From the NCBI GenBank assembly GCA_029718625.1, contig CM056391.1:4811184-4875183 (forward strand): a DNA stretch of 64,000 nucleotides, in the 5' to 3' direction. The DNA is from Synaphobranchus kaupii. Taxonomy: Eukaryota; Chordata; Actinopteri; Anguilliformes; Synaphobranchidae. Both the position numbers and the translations under genes were made by a program. How positions within the stretch are numbered: position 1 is the first letter of the stretch; each line of letters begins with the position of its first letter. Below, piece by piece: positions 37,085 to 48,185 of the stretch. Under the pieces are notes generated by a model that had not been told where the DNA came from, ran no database searches, and saw nothing but the letters and a program-made list of their open reading frames with translations.

Positions 37085-37333
37085 GGGGGGGGGGGGGGGG
37101 CGGTTATTGGTTTCGGCGTGACCTTTGACCCCGCCCTTTCTCTTGCTCTGGTATGTGACTCTGCAGGGGGCAGCACAGTGTCTGGGGCTCTTCTCGGTGG
37201 CAGAGGGAGCCGGGCCGGGTCGGGCCTGGGAGAGCCAGGTTTTTCCCAGGGTGAGTGCCAATTCCTGCCCTGCCCCGTGAGAGACAGGGGACCTCCCAAC
37301 ACCTCCCACCCCTGCCCTCAAACCCCCCCCCCC
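37085..37333. repeat. G16 run and downstream C11 run
   Basis: Sixteen G at 37085-37100 and eleven C at 37323-37333 bracket a GC-rich segment. The opposite-polarity runs could pair in a single strand. Confidence 0.7.
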
Positions 37334-37746
37334 TCCCCAAAAACACCCCGCTCAATGTGTTTCCTGAGCCCAGGACAGGGCAGGGTGGAACGGGGGCATT
37401 TGCACCTCGCCCACGGCCCACGCCCGTTCGGAGGAAATCTGCACTTTTACGGCTGCTTCTCACTTTGGGAAAATAACTTTGATCCTCTTTGGCCTTAGCG
37501 CTAACGGAATGCTGTAAAGTGGAATTACTTCCACCAGCGTGCAATGCTCTGATCTCTTTCTAGAAACGCCTGCAACGGAGACGATTCAATGGAAACAGAG
37601 ATTACTTCCCTAACACAAACATAAAAGAACAAGGAAGCACTGATGTTAAATAAGGGAGTATGCCGCTCCATGAGTTCACGAATCGGACCGGATCTTGAAA
37701 ATATTGTATCCTTTCATACCACATGGTATGCAGCGTTGCTGGGCCA

Positions 37747-37996
37747 CGACTGCCCAATGCGCACTTACTGTGACTGCCCAATTCACACTTACTGTGACTG
37801 CCCAAATGCACACTTACTGTGACTGCCCAATGCACACTTACTGTGACTGCCCAATGCGCACTTACTGTGACTGCCCAATTCACACTTACTGTGACTGCCC
37901 AATGCACACTTACTGTGACTGCCCAATGCACACTTACTGTGACTGCCCAATGCACACTTACTGTGACTGCCCAATGCACACTTACTGTGACTGCTC
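37747..37996. repeat. 24-bp minisatellite, about 10 copies
   Basis: The unit is CGACTGCCCAATGC or TGACTGCCCAATGC followed by ACACTTACTG, with GCGCAC and TTCACAC variants and one 25-bp unit (CCCAAATGC). The 24-bp period yields 8-residue repeats (MHTYCDCP plus strand, SKCALGSH minus strand). The single 25-bp unit shifts the frame, so no gene is called. Confidence 0.94.
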
Positions 37997-38164
37997 AGTG
38001 CATTTGTGCATGTGTACCTAAAATATCCCCATTTTCATTTTGCCAAAAATCACTGAGAATAATAATAATAATGTATTATTTTACATTATCAGAGCTTTTC
38101 TGTAGAACAGAAGAGTCTTAATAGGTACAGTACACACATACGCCGCCAATGACAATTTATTTGG

Positions 38165-38360
38165 GAGGGCGGTATAGTTAGGGAGTGCTAACTAGTCCAA
38201 GGTCTTAGGTTGATTCATACATGGGGCACTGGTAGTTACCCTTGAACAAGCAATCAAACCTGAATCGCTTCAGTAAATATCCAGCTGTATAAATGCATTG
38301 TTTGTAAAAGGAACATAAGCCATGTAAGTTGGTCTAATAATCCATATGGAAATGTAATAT
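38165..38360 (+). mobile_element. Diverged tRNA-derived SINE with L2 tail
   Basis: Head GGGCGGTATAGTTAGGGAG, then GGTTGATTCATACATGGG (B-box region), CTTGAACAAGCAATCAAACC, the shared body GCTTCAGTAAATATCCAGCT plus GTATAAATGC, and a tail in which the hairpin is largely lost (GTTGGTCTAATAATCC). Old copy. Confidence 0.75.
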
Positions 38361-38707
38361 ACTGCAGTATATTTTAAATATATTGTGAATATAATTTTGA
38401 TATATTTACAATATACTGCAGCATATTCTTTTTCCATAGGGGAAGAGTGAATGCTGACCATTTAAAGTTTATCTGACCTAAAACAACAGGTGTGTAGACA
38501 ACAGGTCCAATATTTATAACATGAATCATGTATGAACCATTTAAATAACAATGACAAGCAGTGATATGTGACTTGGAAATTGCAAGGGTATATTTTGCAT
38601 TGTCTGAAAAATACAATTAACATTGCATACTGAATTTTAGTAACAGGTGCGCCTTCTCACAAGATCTGATGGTTGGGTACTCTGCCATGAAAAAACCGAT
38701 CAATGAG

Positions 38708-39024
38708 AAAAAAGGGAATAGTAAAGACTATGGAAATGGCGGCAAACCAAAATAAAATATAAAAGAGTGATGTCATCTCATATACGTCATTTTATTTGTT
38801 GCCCATGGCTAACACGTTTTGGTGTGAGGCCTTCGTCAGAGCATCAGACAAGACACTAAAAGCCAAAGTATTTATATACTAGTGACCGTGTTAATTAATT
38901 TAAATGCACCTCGCCTATGTGGAGTAGTGCGATGTAATTGTGAGAACAGAAATACGTATATAACCTAATCAGTTTAAGTACAAAATGTGCCGCCATTTCC
39001 ATAGTTTTTACTGTGGTCTTTTTT
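38708..39024. mobile_element. 317-bp element with 37-bp terminal inverted repeats
   Basis: The left arm 38708-38744 and right arm 38988-39024 match over 37 bp with few changes (core CTATGGAAATGGCGGCA and TGCCGCCATTTCCATAG). The interior carries AACACGTTTTGGTGTG followed by AGGCCTTCGTCAG (38811-38839), whose minus strand resembles a hammerhead ribozyme core. No protein coding. Confidence 0.75.
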
Positions 39025-40499
39025 CACAATTAACATTGTGAGCAAAGTGAATAGCTTTTAAATATTTATACGTACGTTTTAATTACACATTCAGGTTTAA
39101 GAATAAATGTTGCCAAAATCGGCATTAACGTGCCTTATCAATTTTTCTTTCAGTTAAATAATCATTATATAAATAGACTATTTATTAGACCTGACAGAAC
39201 GAATGGAGCTCTTAATAAAATCAGCACTGAAGCATAATGGTCAGCAATTCAGTAATGTAATCTGTTCATAACAAAAATGACATATTGCATGTGTGAACCT
39301 TTCAGGATGTTGATGAACATTTCTCTCAGCACAGTAGTGTGTGTTAACAATTTCTCCAGACTATCACAAATAAGACTAAGATTAATGTAAACCCATCACA
39401 AAAAAAAGATTAAGGTGAAAATATAGATCATGATTTTTATTTTACAGTTTATACCCATCCACACACTTGTAAAAATGGGTGTGCTTTAATATCTGATTCT
39501 GTTGGACAACAGGTCTAGAAAACATAATTTAACTTTTCTAATGATTAATGCAAATCAATTTTATTTCAGGCCTATGTGGTCAGATCTGTTCTTCTGTCTT
39601 GGACAGACCATATAGTCCATAACTTGTTCATTTCTCCTCTCCCAAGAAAGACCACTGTAGTTTCCTGGATTTTATTTTTATACTTTCTTCATAATTCTCT
39701 TAGAAAGCTGCCGATTATGAATTATGAATCTAACAAGAGCAGAGAGCCGTGCTATTGCCCAACTATTTCCATGGAATAAAAGACTGTTTGCATTTTTTTG
39801 TTCTTGAACATTTATATAACTGATAACATTTCCAGAATAATTATGCAAGAATAATAGCCTAAATGTGTGAACAGACTAAATGAAGATGTTGATTTATTAT
39901 TCATTAAAAGATTATTATTATTTACCATACAGGGAGCCGCAGAGTGTATTTTTATATTTATTAAAATCATCTGTCATCGTCAAGGCTTTTGAAGCCATAT
40001 CTTAGGAAAGAAAAACGACTCATGCGGACTGCAAATAAGAATGTAAACAAAAGCAGAATAAATAAACAAACACATTTTGTTTCTGATTGGTATTTCACCT
40101 GTACAAATGGAAATGCTTGCCCTGACTGTATTGCATGATGTACAGGCTATAGGCAGTGTCAATGGAGCTCAAAGTTAAATATTACGGTGTGCCTTTTGAT
40201 TATTATGAGGCATGATTAGTGTGACTAATTGACTCTATTTCTCCTGCCCTCCCCACTCAAAGCTTTCACCATGCTCAACTGAACATGGCAAACAGTGTTT
40301 GTTTCAAACTCAGAGGAGAAGACTGGCAGTCCTTTGATCTCTTAGGTGATGATGTAAGCTGTAAAATGATTGACATATTCAGGGGTATGAATATGACACC
40401 CGTTTTCATTTGTTACAGCAAAATTCCAGATGTGTAAAGAGTTTCTGTGGTTATAATATGGACCACCGGTCCTCACTTTTTACCTCAATTGCTTGCTTT
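39025..40499. other. Unique AT-rich stretch
   Basis: No gene or repeat recognised before the 20-bp array. Confidence 0.5.
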
Positions 40500-41145
40500 T
40501 TGAGGGTTCAGTCCTGGTTTTGGGGGTTCAGGCCTGGTTTTGAGGGTTCAGGCCTGGTTTTGAGGGTTCAGACCTGGTTTTGGGGGTTCAGGCCTGGTTT
40601 TGGGGGTTCAGGCCTGGTTTTGGGGGTTCAGGCCTGGTTTTGAGGGTTCAGGCCTGGTTTTGAGGGTTCAGGCCTGGTTTTGGGGGTTCAGGCCTGGTTT
40701 TGGGGGTTCAGGCCTGGTTTTGAGGGTTCAGGCCTGGTTTTGAGGGTTCAGGCCTGGTTTTGGGGGTTCAGGCCTGGTTTTGTGGGTTCAGGCCTGGTTT
40801 TGAGGGTTCAGACCTGGTTTTGGGGGTTCAGGCCTGGATTTGAGGGTTCAGACCTGGTTTTGGGGGTTCAGGCCTGGTTTTGGGGGTTCAGGCCTGGTTT
40901 TGAGGGTTCAGTCCTGGTTTTGAGGGTTCAGACCTGGTTTTGTGGGTTCAGGCCTGGTTTTGTGGGTTCAGGCCTGGTTTTGGGGGTTCAGGCCTGGTTT
41001 TGGGGGTTCATGCCTGGTTTTGGGGGTTCAGGCCTGGTTTTGGGGGTTCAGGCCTGGTTTTGAGGGTTCAGGCCTGGTTTTGAGGGTTCAGGCCTGGTTT
41101 TGAGGGTTCAGGCCTGGTTTTGGGGGTTCAGGCCTGGTTTTTGCC
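40500..41145. repeat. 20-bp G-rich minisatellite, about 32 copies
   Basis: The unit is TTCAGGCCTGGTTTTGGGGG with frequent GAGGG or GTGGG in place of GGGGG, and GACCTGG or GTCCTGG variants. The period is strictly 20 bp over 640 bp. The plus strand carries GG-TTTTGGGGG in every unit, so it is strongly G-skewed. Three units give a 20-residue pattern, hence the open frames over 40410-40643 and 40680-41063. The array ends at TTTTTGCCC, after which an AAGTGAGCTGTAAATGC word follows. Confidence 0.96.
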
Positions 41146-41309
41146 CAAATTTCCCATTTGTTTTCTTTGTAAAGCATCTTTGTGACATTGGAATTGAATA
41201 AAAGTGAGCTGTAAATGCTTATACAAACATAAAAAAGTGATACAGTGATTTGTTTTAAAAGTTAATCCATAATGAGCACATCCATTAAAGGAAAATCAAC
41301 AAATAAGGT

Positions 41310-41321
41310 GGGGGGGGGGGG
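41310..41321. repeat. Poly-G run, 12 bases
   Basis: Uninterrupted G12. Confidence 0.9.
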
Positions 41322-41511
41322 CGCAGGTTCTGAATACCTTCTCCATACCGTCCTCATGATACCCCCACTCCAAAGCCCTGGAAACCCCCTCTTGTCACCT
41401 CCAACTGTCGCAAAAGACCAAGAGTTGCAAAGAAACAACGGCACTCACGCGAAAAACATCCTCTCGCTGCAGCAGGAAGACAGTTGATGGATCCTGACAG
41501 GAGATTTTAAC

Positions 41512-41615
41512 CTGAGGGTGAAGCGACGGGATTGGCTTTGAGGGTGAAGCGACGGGATTGGCTCTGAGGGTGAAGCGACGGGATTGGCTCTGAGGGTGAA
41601 GCGACGGGATTGGCT
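41512..41615. repeat. 26-bp minisatellite, exactly 4 copies
   Basis: The unit is CTGAGGGTGAAGCGACGGG followed by ATTGGCT. The copies are identical except for one C/T at the second unit start. The high identity suggests a recent expansion. Confidence 0.95.
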
Positions 41616-43154
41616 GAAACAAGACCGCAGAGAATCGCACTGAAAGTGTGTCACCAGCCAGCGTAGGGGCGCGCTGAGCCAAACACGTCTACGAGAAACA
41701 ACGCTTTACTTTGGGTCTTCTGCCCCTTTGGGTAAAACTGGTACCCAAATGAGGGGGGCTAACCTGCTAGACGGGCGCGGGAATGAGTGGAGTGCAAATC
41801 CTAATGTCACTTGACAGGGTTTTAAGGGTTTTAAGAGTATGGCACTGTGTGTGGATGCTCCGAAGACCCCTGCTCATCAACCTTTCATAGTTTTTGCCCC
41901 TCATTTGGAAATAAGGCCAAAATAATATAGAATGACTTATAAAATATGAGTTAAGGCACGCCACATATCCCAGCATTATAGATTTTTGTATTTTTTTTTA
42001 GTATTGGTCTTGGTTCTACATTTTTTTTGGGGGGGGGGGGGCCTCACCCATCGCTAATGTAATGTTGTACACGGTACCCCACTTGACCGGATGTCACTGT
42101 CTGGACATCTCTCACTGGTCTCTCACCAACCGCTGAGTCAATGTGAGAATTAAAGAGACATACTTTAGAACTGTCAAATTCTATGTCAATAGTCGCACTG
42201 AACTGTCATGCAAATAAAGCTCTATGGAGAACTAAATGACCTGAGATTTAGATAGAAATAGATAGAAACAATCAAATCATGCTGACTATAGTCAGTCTGT
42301 AAAAAAGCTAGACATAGCACAGCTAGCGTACAGAAAAAGGCTGAGGGAAAAGTTGGTTAATATTTGTTTAATGTGCAGCTAGTTAAGTTGTAATCAGTCC
42401 TATCCTCCTTATTTCATTAACTCCATGAGCTCCTAAGACCCGCCAATTCATTTTTTGTCCCTTGCAGGGGACATGAGTCTCTGGTCTTAATCTGAAGAAC
42501 CACATATTCTACTATGCTGAAACCTACACTATAAGGGATATTCAGTAAAAAAAGTTATAACTAATATTTTTGAAAATGTTTCCACTGCAACATGTTTTTG
42601 TCATCCATGACCCTTGTATTATGTCCAAAAAAATGTAACACTTAGACTTTAAAAAAAAGTAGGATATAGAGTTTGTGCACATTATTTACCTTATAAGGTG
42701 CATGCCGTTATTAAAAAACACTGATCCAATGTGAAAAAAATGCATTACATCATGCAGCAAATAACCACATGACCTAGAATGCTAAATAGCTACAACACCA
42801 GTAATGAGTAATCCCAGTCACTGCTGCAGGTCCAACAGAAACACTTGATGTAATGTATTAGTTTAATTCTACAACCACTGTTTAACATTCGGGACTTGCA
42901 TCATCCTAGAAAATGAGCTGTGGGAGAAAACGTGATGTTCTTGGATATTGCAATGTATTTGAGACGAGCCCAAGCGTTATTAGGCTATAAGTTTGCACAA
43001 ATCATTTTTTATTAGCCTTTTTTTAATGAGCATTGATATCGATACCAGTTGGCTGTTATTCGTTGAATGCATTAAACATGGCATATAAGCGTATATTATG
43101 TACAAATAGAGCGTATTCATTCTACACGCTGCTTTGCCTGGAGGGGGACTGAAA
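41616..43154. other. Non-coding stretch
   Basis: T8 followed by G13 at 42021-42041. Otherwise AT-rich without recognised features. Confidence 0.5.
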
Positions 43155-44670
43155 ATGGGACCCACATGGGCTGGTATCTGTTAAGGCACTGTTCCAGTGT
43201 GCGGATGGCCCCCATGGTCTGGTATCTGTTAAGGTACTGTTCCAGTGTGTGAACAGGCCCTATGGTCTGGTATCTGTTAAGGCACTGTTCCAGTGTGCGG
43301 ATGGCCCCCATGGTCTGGCATCTGCTAAGGCTCTGTTCCAGTGTGTGAACAGGCCCTATGGTCTGGTATCTGTTAAGGCACTGTTCCAGTGTGCGGATGG
43401 CCCCCATGGTCTGGCATCTGCTAAGGCACTGTTCCAGTGTGTGGATGGGCCCCACGGTCTGGTATCTGTTAAGGCACTGTTCCAGTGTGTGGATGGCCCC
43501 CATGGTCTGGTATCTGTTAAGGCACTGTTCCAGTGTGCGGATGGCCCCCATGGTCTGGTATCTGTTAAGGCACTGTTCCAGTGTGTGGATGGGGCCCCAT
43601 GGTCTGGTATCTGTTAAGGCTCTGTTCCTGTGTGTGGATGGACCCCATGGTCTGGTATCTGTTAAGGCACTGTTCCAGTGTGTGGATGGGCCCCATGGTC
43701 TGGTATCTGTTAAGGCTCTGTTCCAGTGTGTGGATGGGCCCCATGGTCTGGTATCTGATAAGGCTCTGTTCCAGTGTGCGGATGGCCCCCATGGTCTGGT
43801 ATCTGTTAAGGCTCTGTTCCAGTGTGTGGATGGGCCCCATGGTCTGGTATCTGATAAGGCTCTATTCCAGTGTGCGGATGGCCCCCATGGTCTGGTATCT
43901 GATAAGGCTCTGTTCCAGTGTGCGGATGGCCCCCATGGTCTGGTATCTGTTAAGGCTCTGTTCCAGTGTGTGGATGGGCCCCATGGTCTGGTATCTGTTA
44001 TGGCTCTGTTCCAGTGTGTGGATGGGCCCCATGGCCTGGTATCTGTTAAGGCTCTGTTCCAGTGTGTGGATGGGGCCCCATGGCCTGGTATCTGTTAAGG
44101 CTCTGTTCCAGTGTGTGGATGGGGCCCCATGGTCTGGTATCTGTTAAGGCAATGTTCCAGTGTGTGGATGGGTCCCATGGTCTGGTATCTGTTAAGGCAC
44201 TGTTCCAGTGTGTGGATGGGCCCCATGGTCTGGTATCTGTTAAGGCAATGTTCCAGTGTGTGGATGGGTCCCATGGTCTGGTATCTGTTAAGGCACTGTT
44301 CCAGTGTGTGGATGGGCCCCACGGTCTGGTATCTGTTAAGGCAATGTTCCAGTGTGTGGATGGGGCCCCATGGTCTGGTATCTGTTAAGGCAATGTTCCA
44401 GTGTGTGGATGGGTCCCATGGTCTGGTATCTGTTAAGGCACTGTTCCAGTGTGTGGATGGGCCCCATGGTCTGGTATCTGTTAAGGCAATGTTCCAGTGT
44501 GTGGATGGGTCCCATGGTCTGGTATCTGTTAAGGCTCTGTTCCAGTGTGTGGATGGGCCCCATGGTCTGGTATCTGTTAAGGCTCTGTTCCAGTGTGTGG
44601 ATGGGCCCCATGGTCTGGTATCTGTTAAGGCTCTGTTCCAGTGTGTGGATGGGCCTCACAGTCTGGAATC
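43155..44670. repeat. 48-bp minisatellite array A2, about 31 copies
   Basis: Same unit and orientation as A1. Early units carry GTGCGGATGG, GTGTGAACAGGCC, CCCTATGG and ATCTGCTAAGG variants. The middle has TATCTGATAAGG units. At about 44147-44530 there is a 96-bp dimer of GCAATG...GGGTCCCAT alternating with GCACTG...GGGCCCCAT. Some units are 49 bp (GGGGCCCC). Open frames of up to 246 codons (43358-44098) arise from the 16-codon period and are interrupted by the 49-bp units. It ends in CTCACAGTCTGGAATC. Confidence 0.96.
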
Positions 44671-45845
44671 AGATCTTTAGGGCTCATCTATACAATGGCA
44701 CTGATTTGATTCTAGTTTCCCTCAAGCTCAATGGTTTTCTGGTCAGAATGCACTTTCTGTGAGTCCCTCTGTCTAAGAGTTTTTGCTAAATCTCAAAATT
44801 GCAATGAGAAATTTTAGGGGGCCACGTAATGGGCCAGAGGTCTCTTTCAAATAGGGAGTGATTTCAGGCGGTCCATGTCTTGTCGCTCACCGGCGCCCCC
44901 CCCTGGTTGGGCACTCATGTCCTGTATGCACACGTGTGCTTGCACGCGCAGGACCATTGAAGTGCAATGGTGGGCAGACATTACCCTCTCATCTTCCACC
45001 TGTCAGAGGATTTCCTGACTATGCAGGGCGGCCTCAATCGAGACCGATTAAACAGGGGCCAAACCGGTGTCGTCTTCTGTTCAACTTTTCTTAACTCAAG
45101 TTTAAGGACAAAGACCTCTGCGATTAGATTAAATCTGGGCCTACAACTTTTGTGAAGAGCTCATTTATTACGGCAAGTTCCAGTGGATAAGACCTTGTTT
45201 TGATTAGTTTGATGAATGAAAATAAACTGTATGATTGATATGGCTCTAGATAGCTGCAGGGCCCTATGTGTTTGAGGGTTAGCCTGAACTTAGTCCAGTT
45301 CTGTTTCAGAGAGGGTCAAAATCATCTGGTTTAAATCACTGAAACCCCCCCTTTACTCCACCCCTCCTCATATGCAAAGTTTTCTTTCTCAATTAATGAC
45401 CTCATAAAATTCTACCTCGTGGCGGTAACATTTATTTAGCCTCATAATTCATTGGTAAACCATAATTATTCTGACTTTCCCCATTTCTCACCAGTACAGA
45501 GTTGGACTTGCATACAGCAAATATTCCACAGTGTCCAAGAATGTTTAGAATGGTTCTAATGATTTTAAAGTATGGTTTAATATAAAAGGAAATTTTTACT
45601 GACAAACCTCTGGCATTTACACAGTTTAGCGTTCATCTTCGATGTAGATCCAAGAAACACATTGAATATGTAATTATAGCAACTGTAATACTCAAATCGA
45701 TAAAGTGGAGTCCTGAAAATCTTTTATACATTTCCACTTTATTGAAAATTAAAGAGCACCTGCTCTTACTTGGAAATCAATAAATCATTGATGTAGTTTT
45801 CATGAGATGGACAGCGTCCACACTACAATTTATAGAGTTTTAAAA
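44671..45845. other. Non-coding stretch
   Basis: GCGCCCCCCCCTGG at 44892-44905 is a distorted CTCF-like word on the minus strand. No exon or transposon recognised. Confidence 0.45.
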
Positions 45846-46028
45846 CCGGGGTGTCAAACCCCAGTCATGGAGATCCGCGGTGTCTTCAGGTATTTGTGGT
45901 TTCCTTTTCCTCGCAGCCAGTTGAGGCCTTGAGAATGAGATGTGTGGATTTAACCAATCAGTGACTTCACTGGCACTGAAACACAGTGAAAACCAGCAGA
46001 CACTGCGGCCCTCCAGGCCTGGATTCTA
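45846..46028. mobile_element. Fold-back element, about 183 bp
   Basis: The left arm (GTCATGGAGATCCGCGGTGT through TATTTGTGGTTTCC) is the decayed complement of the right arm (GAAAACCAGCAGACACTGCG through GCCCTCCAGGCC). The interior has TTGAGGCCTTGAGAATGAG and ACCAATCAGTGACTTCACTG. Related half-copy at 1184-1275. Non-coding palindromic repeat of a type common in fish. Confidence 0.75.
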
Positions 46029-46497
46029 GGAAACTAGGAAACAGTGGCTCTGCTTCTGTTTGCTCAATGTTGTGCTTTACAGCGAAGAATATTTGTTTCT
46101 TGTGTTCTTATGTATGTATTCAATATGGTGGTAAGGTTCTGCATGGAGGAGAGTGGAGACTGTACTGACTGTTGCATTATGGGAATGATTAGGCCTCCAT
46201 GCTTCAATGAGTCACAATAAATCGCACAATGAATGTGTCCACCGCACAATCTCTCCAGACAGAATCAGCCAGGCCTATCGCTGCAGATGTTTAGGGTTTG
46301 TCACAGATTTCCGTCAGTCTCTTTCTGTTAGGACCGTGTTGTTTTTAAGTCCTCTGTGATGTTTCTGCTGTCTCCTTGCTCCGAGGGGCGAACTCGTTCC
46401 GCGTTTGACTCGCCGGGGCCTGTCGGCAGGCCAATGACCTCGACCGAGGCTTTCATCCCCTTAGCCTTGACCACGTGAATATTTCCAGATCTGTCAG

Positions 46498-46686
46498 TCA
46501 GTGAGGGGGAGGGAGAGAGAGAGGGAAACGGAGAGGGAGAGGGAGAGGGAGAGGCGCAAAAAAGCAAGGCCGGGGACGGGGATTTTTTTTGGGGGTTTGT
46601 TTTTTCACCACGCGGCCGGTAACGATCTGTGAAAACGGCCGTGAAACGAGCTTCCCCTGGCCTCCTCGCCGCCGCTGCTCAGCCAT
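46498..46686 (-). CDS. Doubtful candidate first exon, unknown product
   Basis: An open frame begins at the perfect Kozak ATG inside the CpG island. It runs about 20 residues of ordinary composition (MAEQRRRGGQGKLVSRPFSQ) and then enters basic/proline-rich sequence encoded by the purine repeat, which is unlikely to be protein. If a gene starts here, a splice donor should lie before about 46560. I see no strong MAG/GTRAGT donor. The product is unknown. It may equally be a chance ATG in a CpG island, and I would not treat it as a gene without transcript evidence. Confidence 0.12.
   Translation of the reverse strand: MAEQRRRGGQGKLVSRPFSQIVTGRVVKKQTPKKNPRPRPCFFAPLPLPLPLRFPLSLPPPH
46501..46556. 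repeat. GGGAGA-type purine repeat
   Basis: GAGGGA units, last part a regular GAGAGG hexamer. Borders the CpG island. Confidence 0.85.
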
Positions 46687-47115
46687 GGCGGCCTCGGAGA
46701 GATAGAGGTCACCGCAGAGGAGTGGCAGGAAGCTGCGTGATTGGCCGCATCTGCCGGGCGCTGTTTCTGAGACTCTGGGTCCGGATCCGGCCCGGAGTCC
46801 ATAGCCAGATCCAACACTTCTGCTCTGGTCTGTTTATGCGCTGCGGGCCCGATATCAGCGCGGAACTGGCGGTCCTGGAGTCCCTTCAGCCCCGATCCGG
46901 TCCGGGTTTTACCTGACTGGCAGTTATCGTTTCAGTTTTCGAAGCCAGGACGGATATAGGCGCGATCCGGTGCATCCGCTACGCGGTTTCCGCCGGTACG
47001 AAAGCGGATCCGGCCCGGGAGTCGTCCGCTACACGGGGAGCAGCCTTTTCGCACGCAGGATTCGTTCCCGGGCCCCGTCCCAGACGCCCGCGTTAAAAAG
47101 ACTTGGAGTGATCGG
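46580..47115. promoter_or_regulatory. CpG island, strongest in the window
   Basis: Dense CG dinucleotides over more than 500 bp (GCGGCCGG, CTCGCCGCCGC, GGCGCGATCCGG, CTACGCGGTTTCCGCCGG). Two similar blocks contain GGATCCGGCCCGG followed by AGTC (46781 and 47004). NF-Y-type GGCCAATCA lies on the minus strand at 46738-46746, and ATGGCGGC (YY1-like) at 46685-46692. On the minus strand GCCGCCATGG gives a perfect Kozak ATG at 46686, followed by an open frame to 46498. These traits together suggest a promoter, perhaps reading leftward. Confidence 0.55.
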
Positions 47116-47302
47116 TCAGGGGCTATTCGGGACGATTTATCATAAAATCTCCTCATGCTTCTTGGCAGCCAGAGTCACCGGCACCAGCCTGGTTCCAGCC
47201 TGCCGATTCCCACCAGTGCGGTCCTATGTTTAATGTACTCTGTTAGAAAACACTGCTTAGCGCTGTATAGAACCGGTGTTTTTTCGATCAAACCCTCCAC
47301 CA

Positions 47303-47317
47303 CCCCCCCCCCCCCCC
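47303..47317. repeat. Poly-C run, 15 bases
   Basis: Uninterrupted C15 in a pyrimidine-rich segment. Confidence 0.9.
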
Positions 47318-48128
47318 TCATATTGCAGTCCCCTAACAGAAATGTCAGTGTGTCTGTCTGTCAGTCTGTCCTCCTACGGGCCCTAAAAAGACAGAACAAT
47401 AAATGTTCTGTCTCTCCACCCCTCCTCTATCCACGTGTCCTCAGATTACGATCTTTCGCTTCTCCCCCCGGTGAGAAACGTTGGGCGGCTCACGTCTATT
47501 TTTCATTCCTAAAAGAAGAACGGGATGATTTACGGGCTCCTTTAAAAACATTCTCGGTCCGGGACAAAGCTACCCCACATCTGTGACAACACGCGGACAC
47601 GATGCTTTAATAAAACGTCTGAATCTTTTCCCTTTTTCCACGACAATAAATCTCGGATGGGTAAATAAATAAAACGTGTTACACATCTTTCACTGAGAAC
47701 AAAATATTTGAATGTCTGTCTGTCACTAACTGTCATCTCTATTAATTCTAATATTATTAGCATTTATTTATTGTAAATTATCGTTAGATGGACTGTTTAA
47801 TGTGAGGAGATGTACTATTCTCATACAATCATGAATAGGATAACAGCTGAGCTGTGAATCATGTGCTGTTCAAGACTTGATTCTGTTCTGCTAATTGAGC
47901 AGAAAGAAGTATCGTTGAATACACTACAGGGACAGGTGTTTAAATTCTCCCAAATGTTGAAGCACTAATTGTGCTCCTCAGGTTCCTGCTATGCCACCCA
48001 CGCTCACACACCAGAAGCACTGCAGCTGAAGAAGATTCAAATCGGCAACCACCCTGTTGGCTTTGCTGACTGTACCACTCTATAGGGCCCAGTCAGGAGT
48101 GATGTATGTGGTCCAGCTTGCACTCATT
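47318..48128. other. Non-coding stretch
   Basis: No gene or repeat recognised. Confidence 0.5.

Positions 48129-48184
<56 letters not shown>
48129..48184. repeat. TAA microsatellite, about 18 units
   Basis: Uninterrupted AAT/TAA repeat. It could be the tail of a retroposon, but no matching body is recognised beside it. Confidence 0.95.

Positions 48185-48185
<1 letters not shown>

Noticed and set aside
37161..37176. CTCF site at TGCAGGGGGCAGCAC
   Set aside because: The right half of the motif fits, but the CCA/CCG left half is missing.
36992..37544. Overlapping frames of 121-168 codons on both strands in GC-rich DNA
   Set aside because: Long open frames are expected where GC content is high and stop codons are rare. 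Homopolymers and low complexity dominate, with no domain.
40500..41145. Interstitial telomeric sequence
   Set aside because: TTTTGGGGG resembles ciliate telomeres, but the vertebrate TTAGGG repeat is absent and the unit is 20 bp.
43358..44098. 246-codon plus-strand frame in array A2
   Set aside because: Repeat-derived only (16-residue period), ended by frame-changing 49-bp units.
44890..44906. CTCF site on the minus strand (CCAACCAGG followed by a G-run and CGCC)
   Set aside because: Two extra G disturb the core spacing.
46328..46567. Minus-strand frame with TDRSGNIHVVKAKGMKASVE as a possible exon
   Set aside because: It reads reasonably after the purine repeat but has no acceptor or donor that I can defend and no recognised family.
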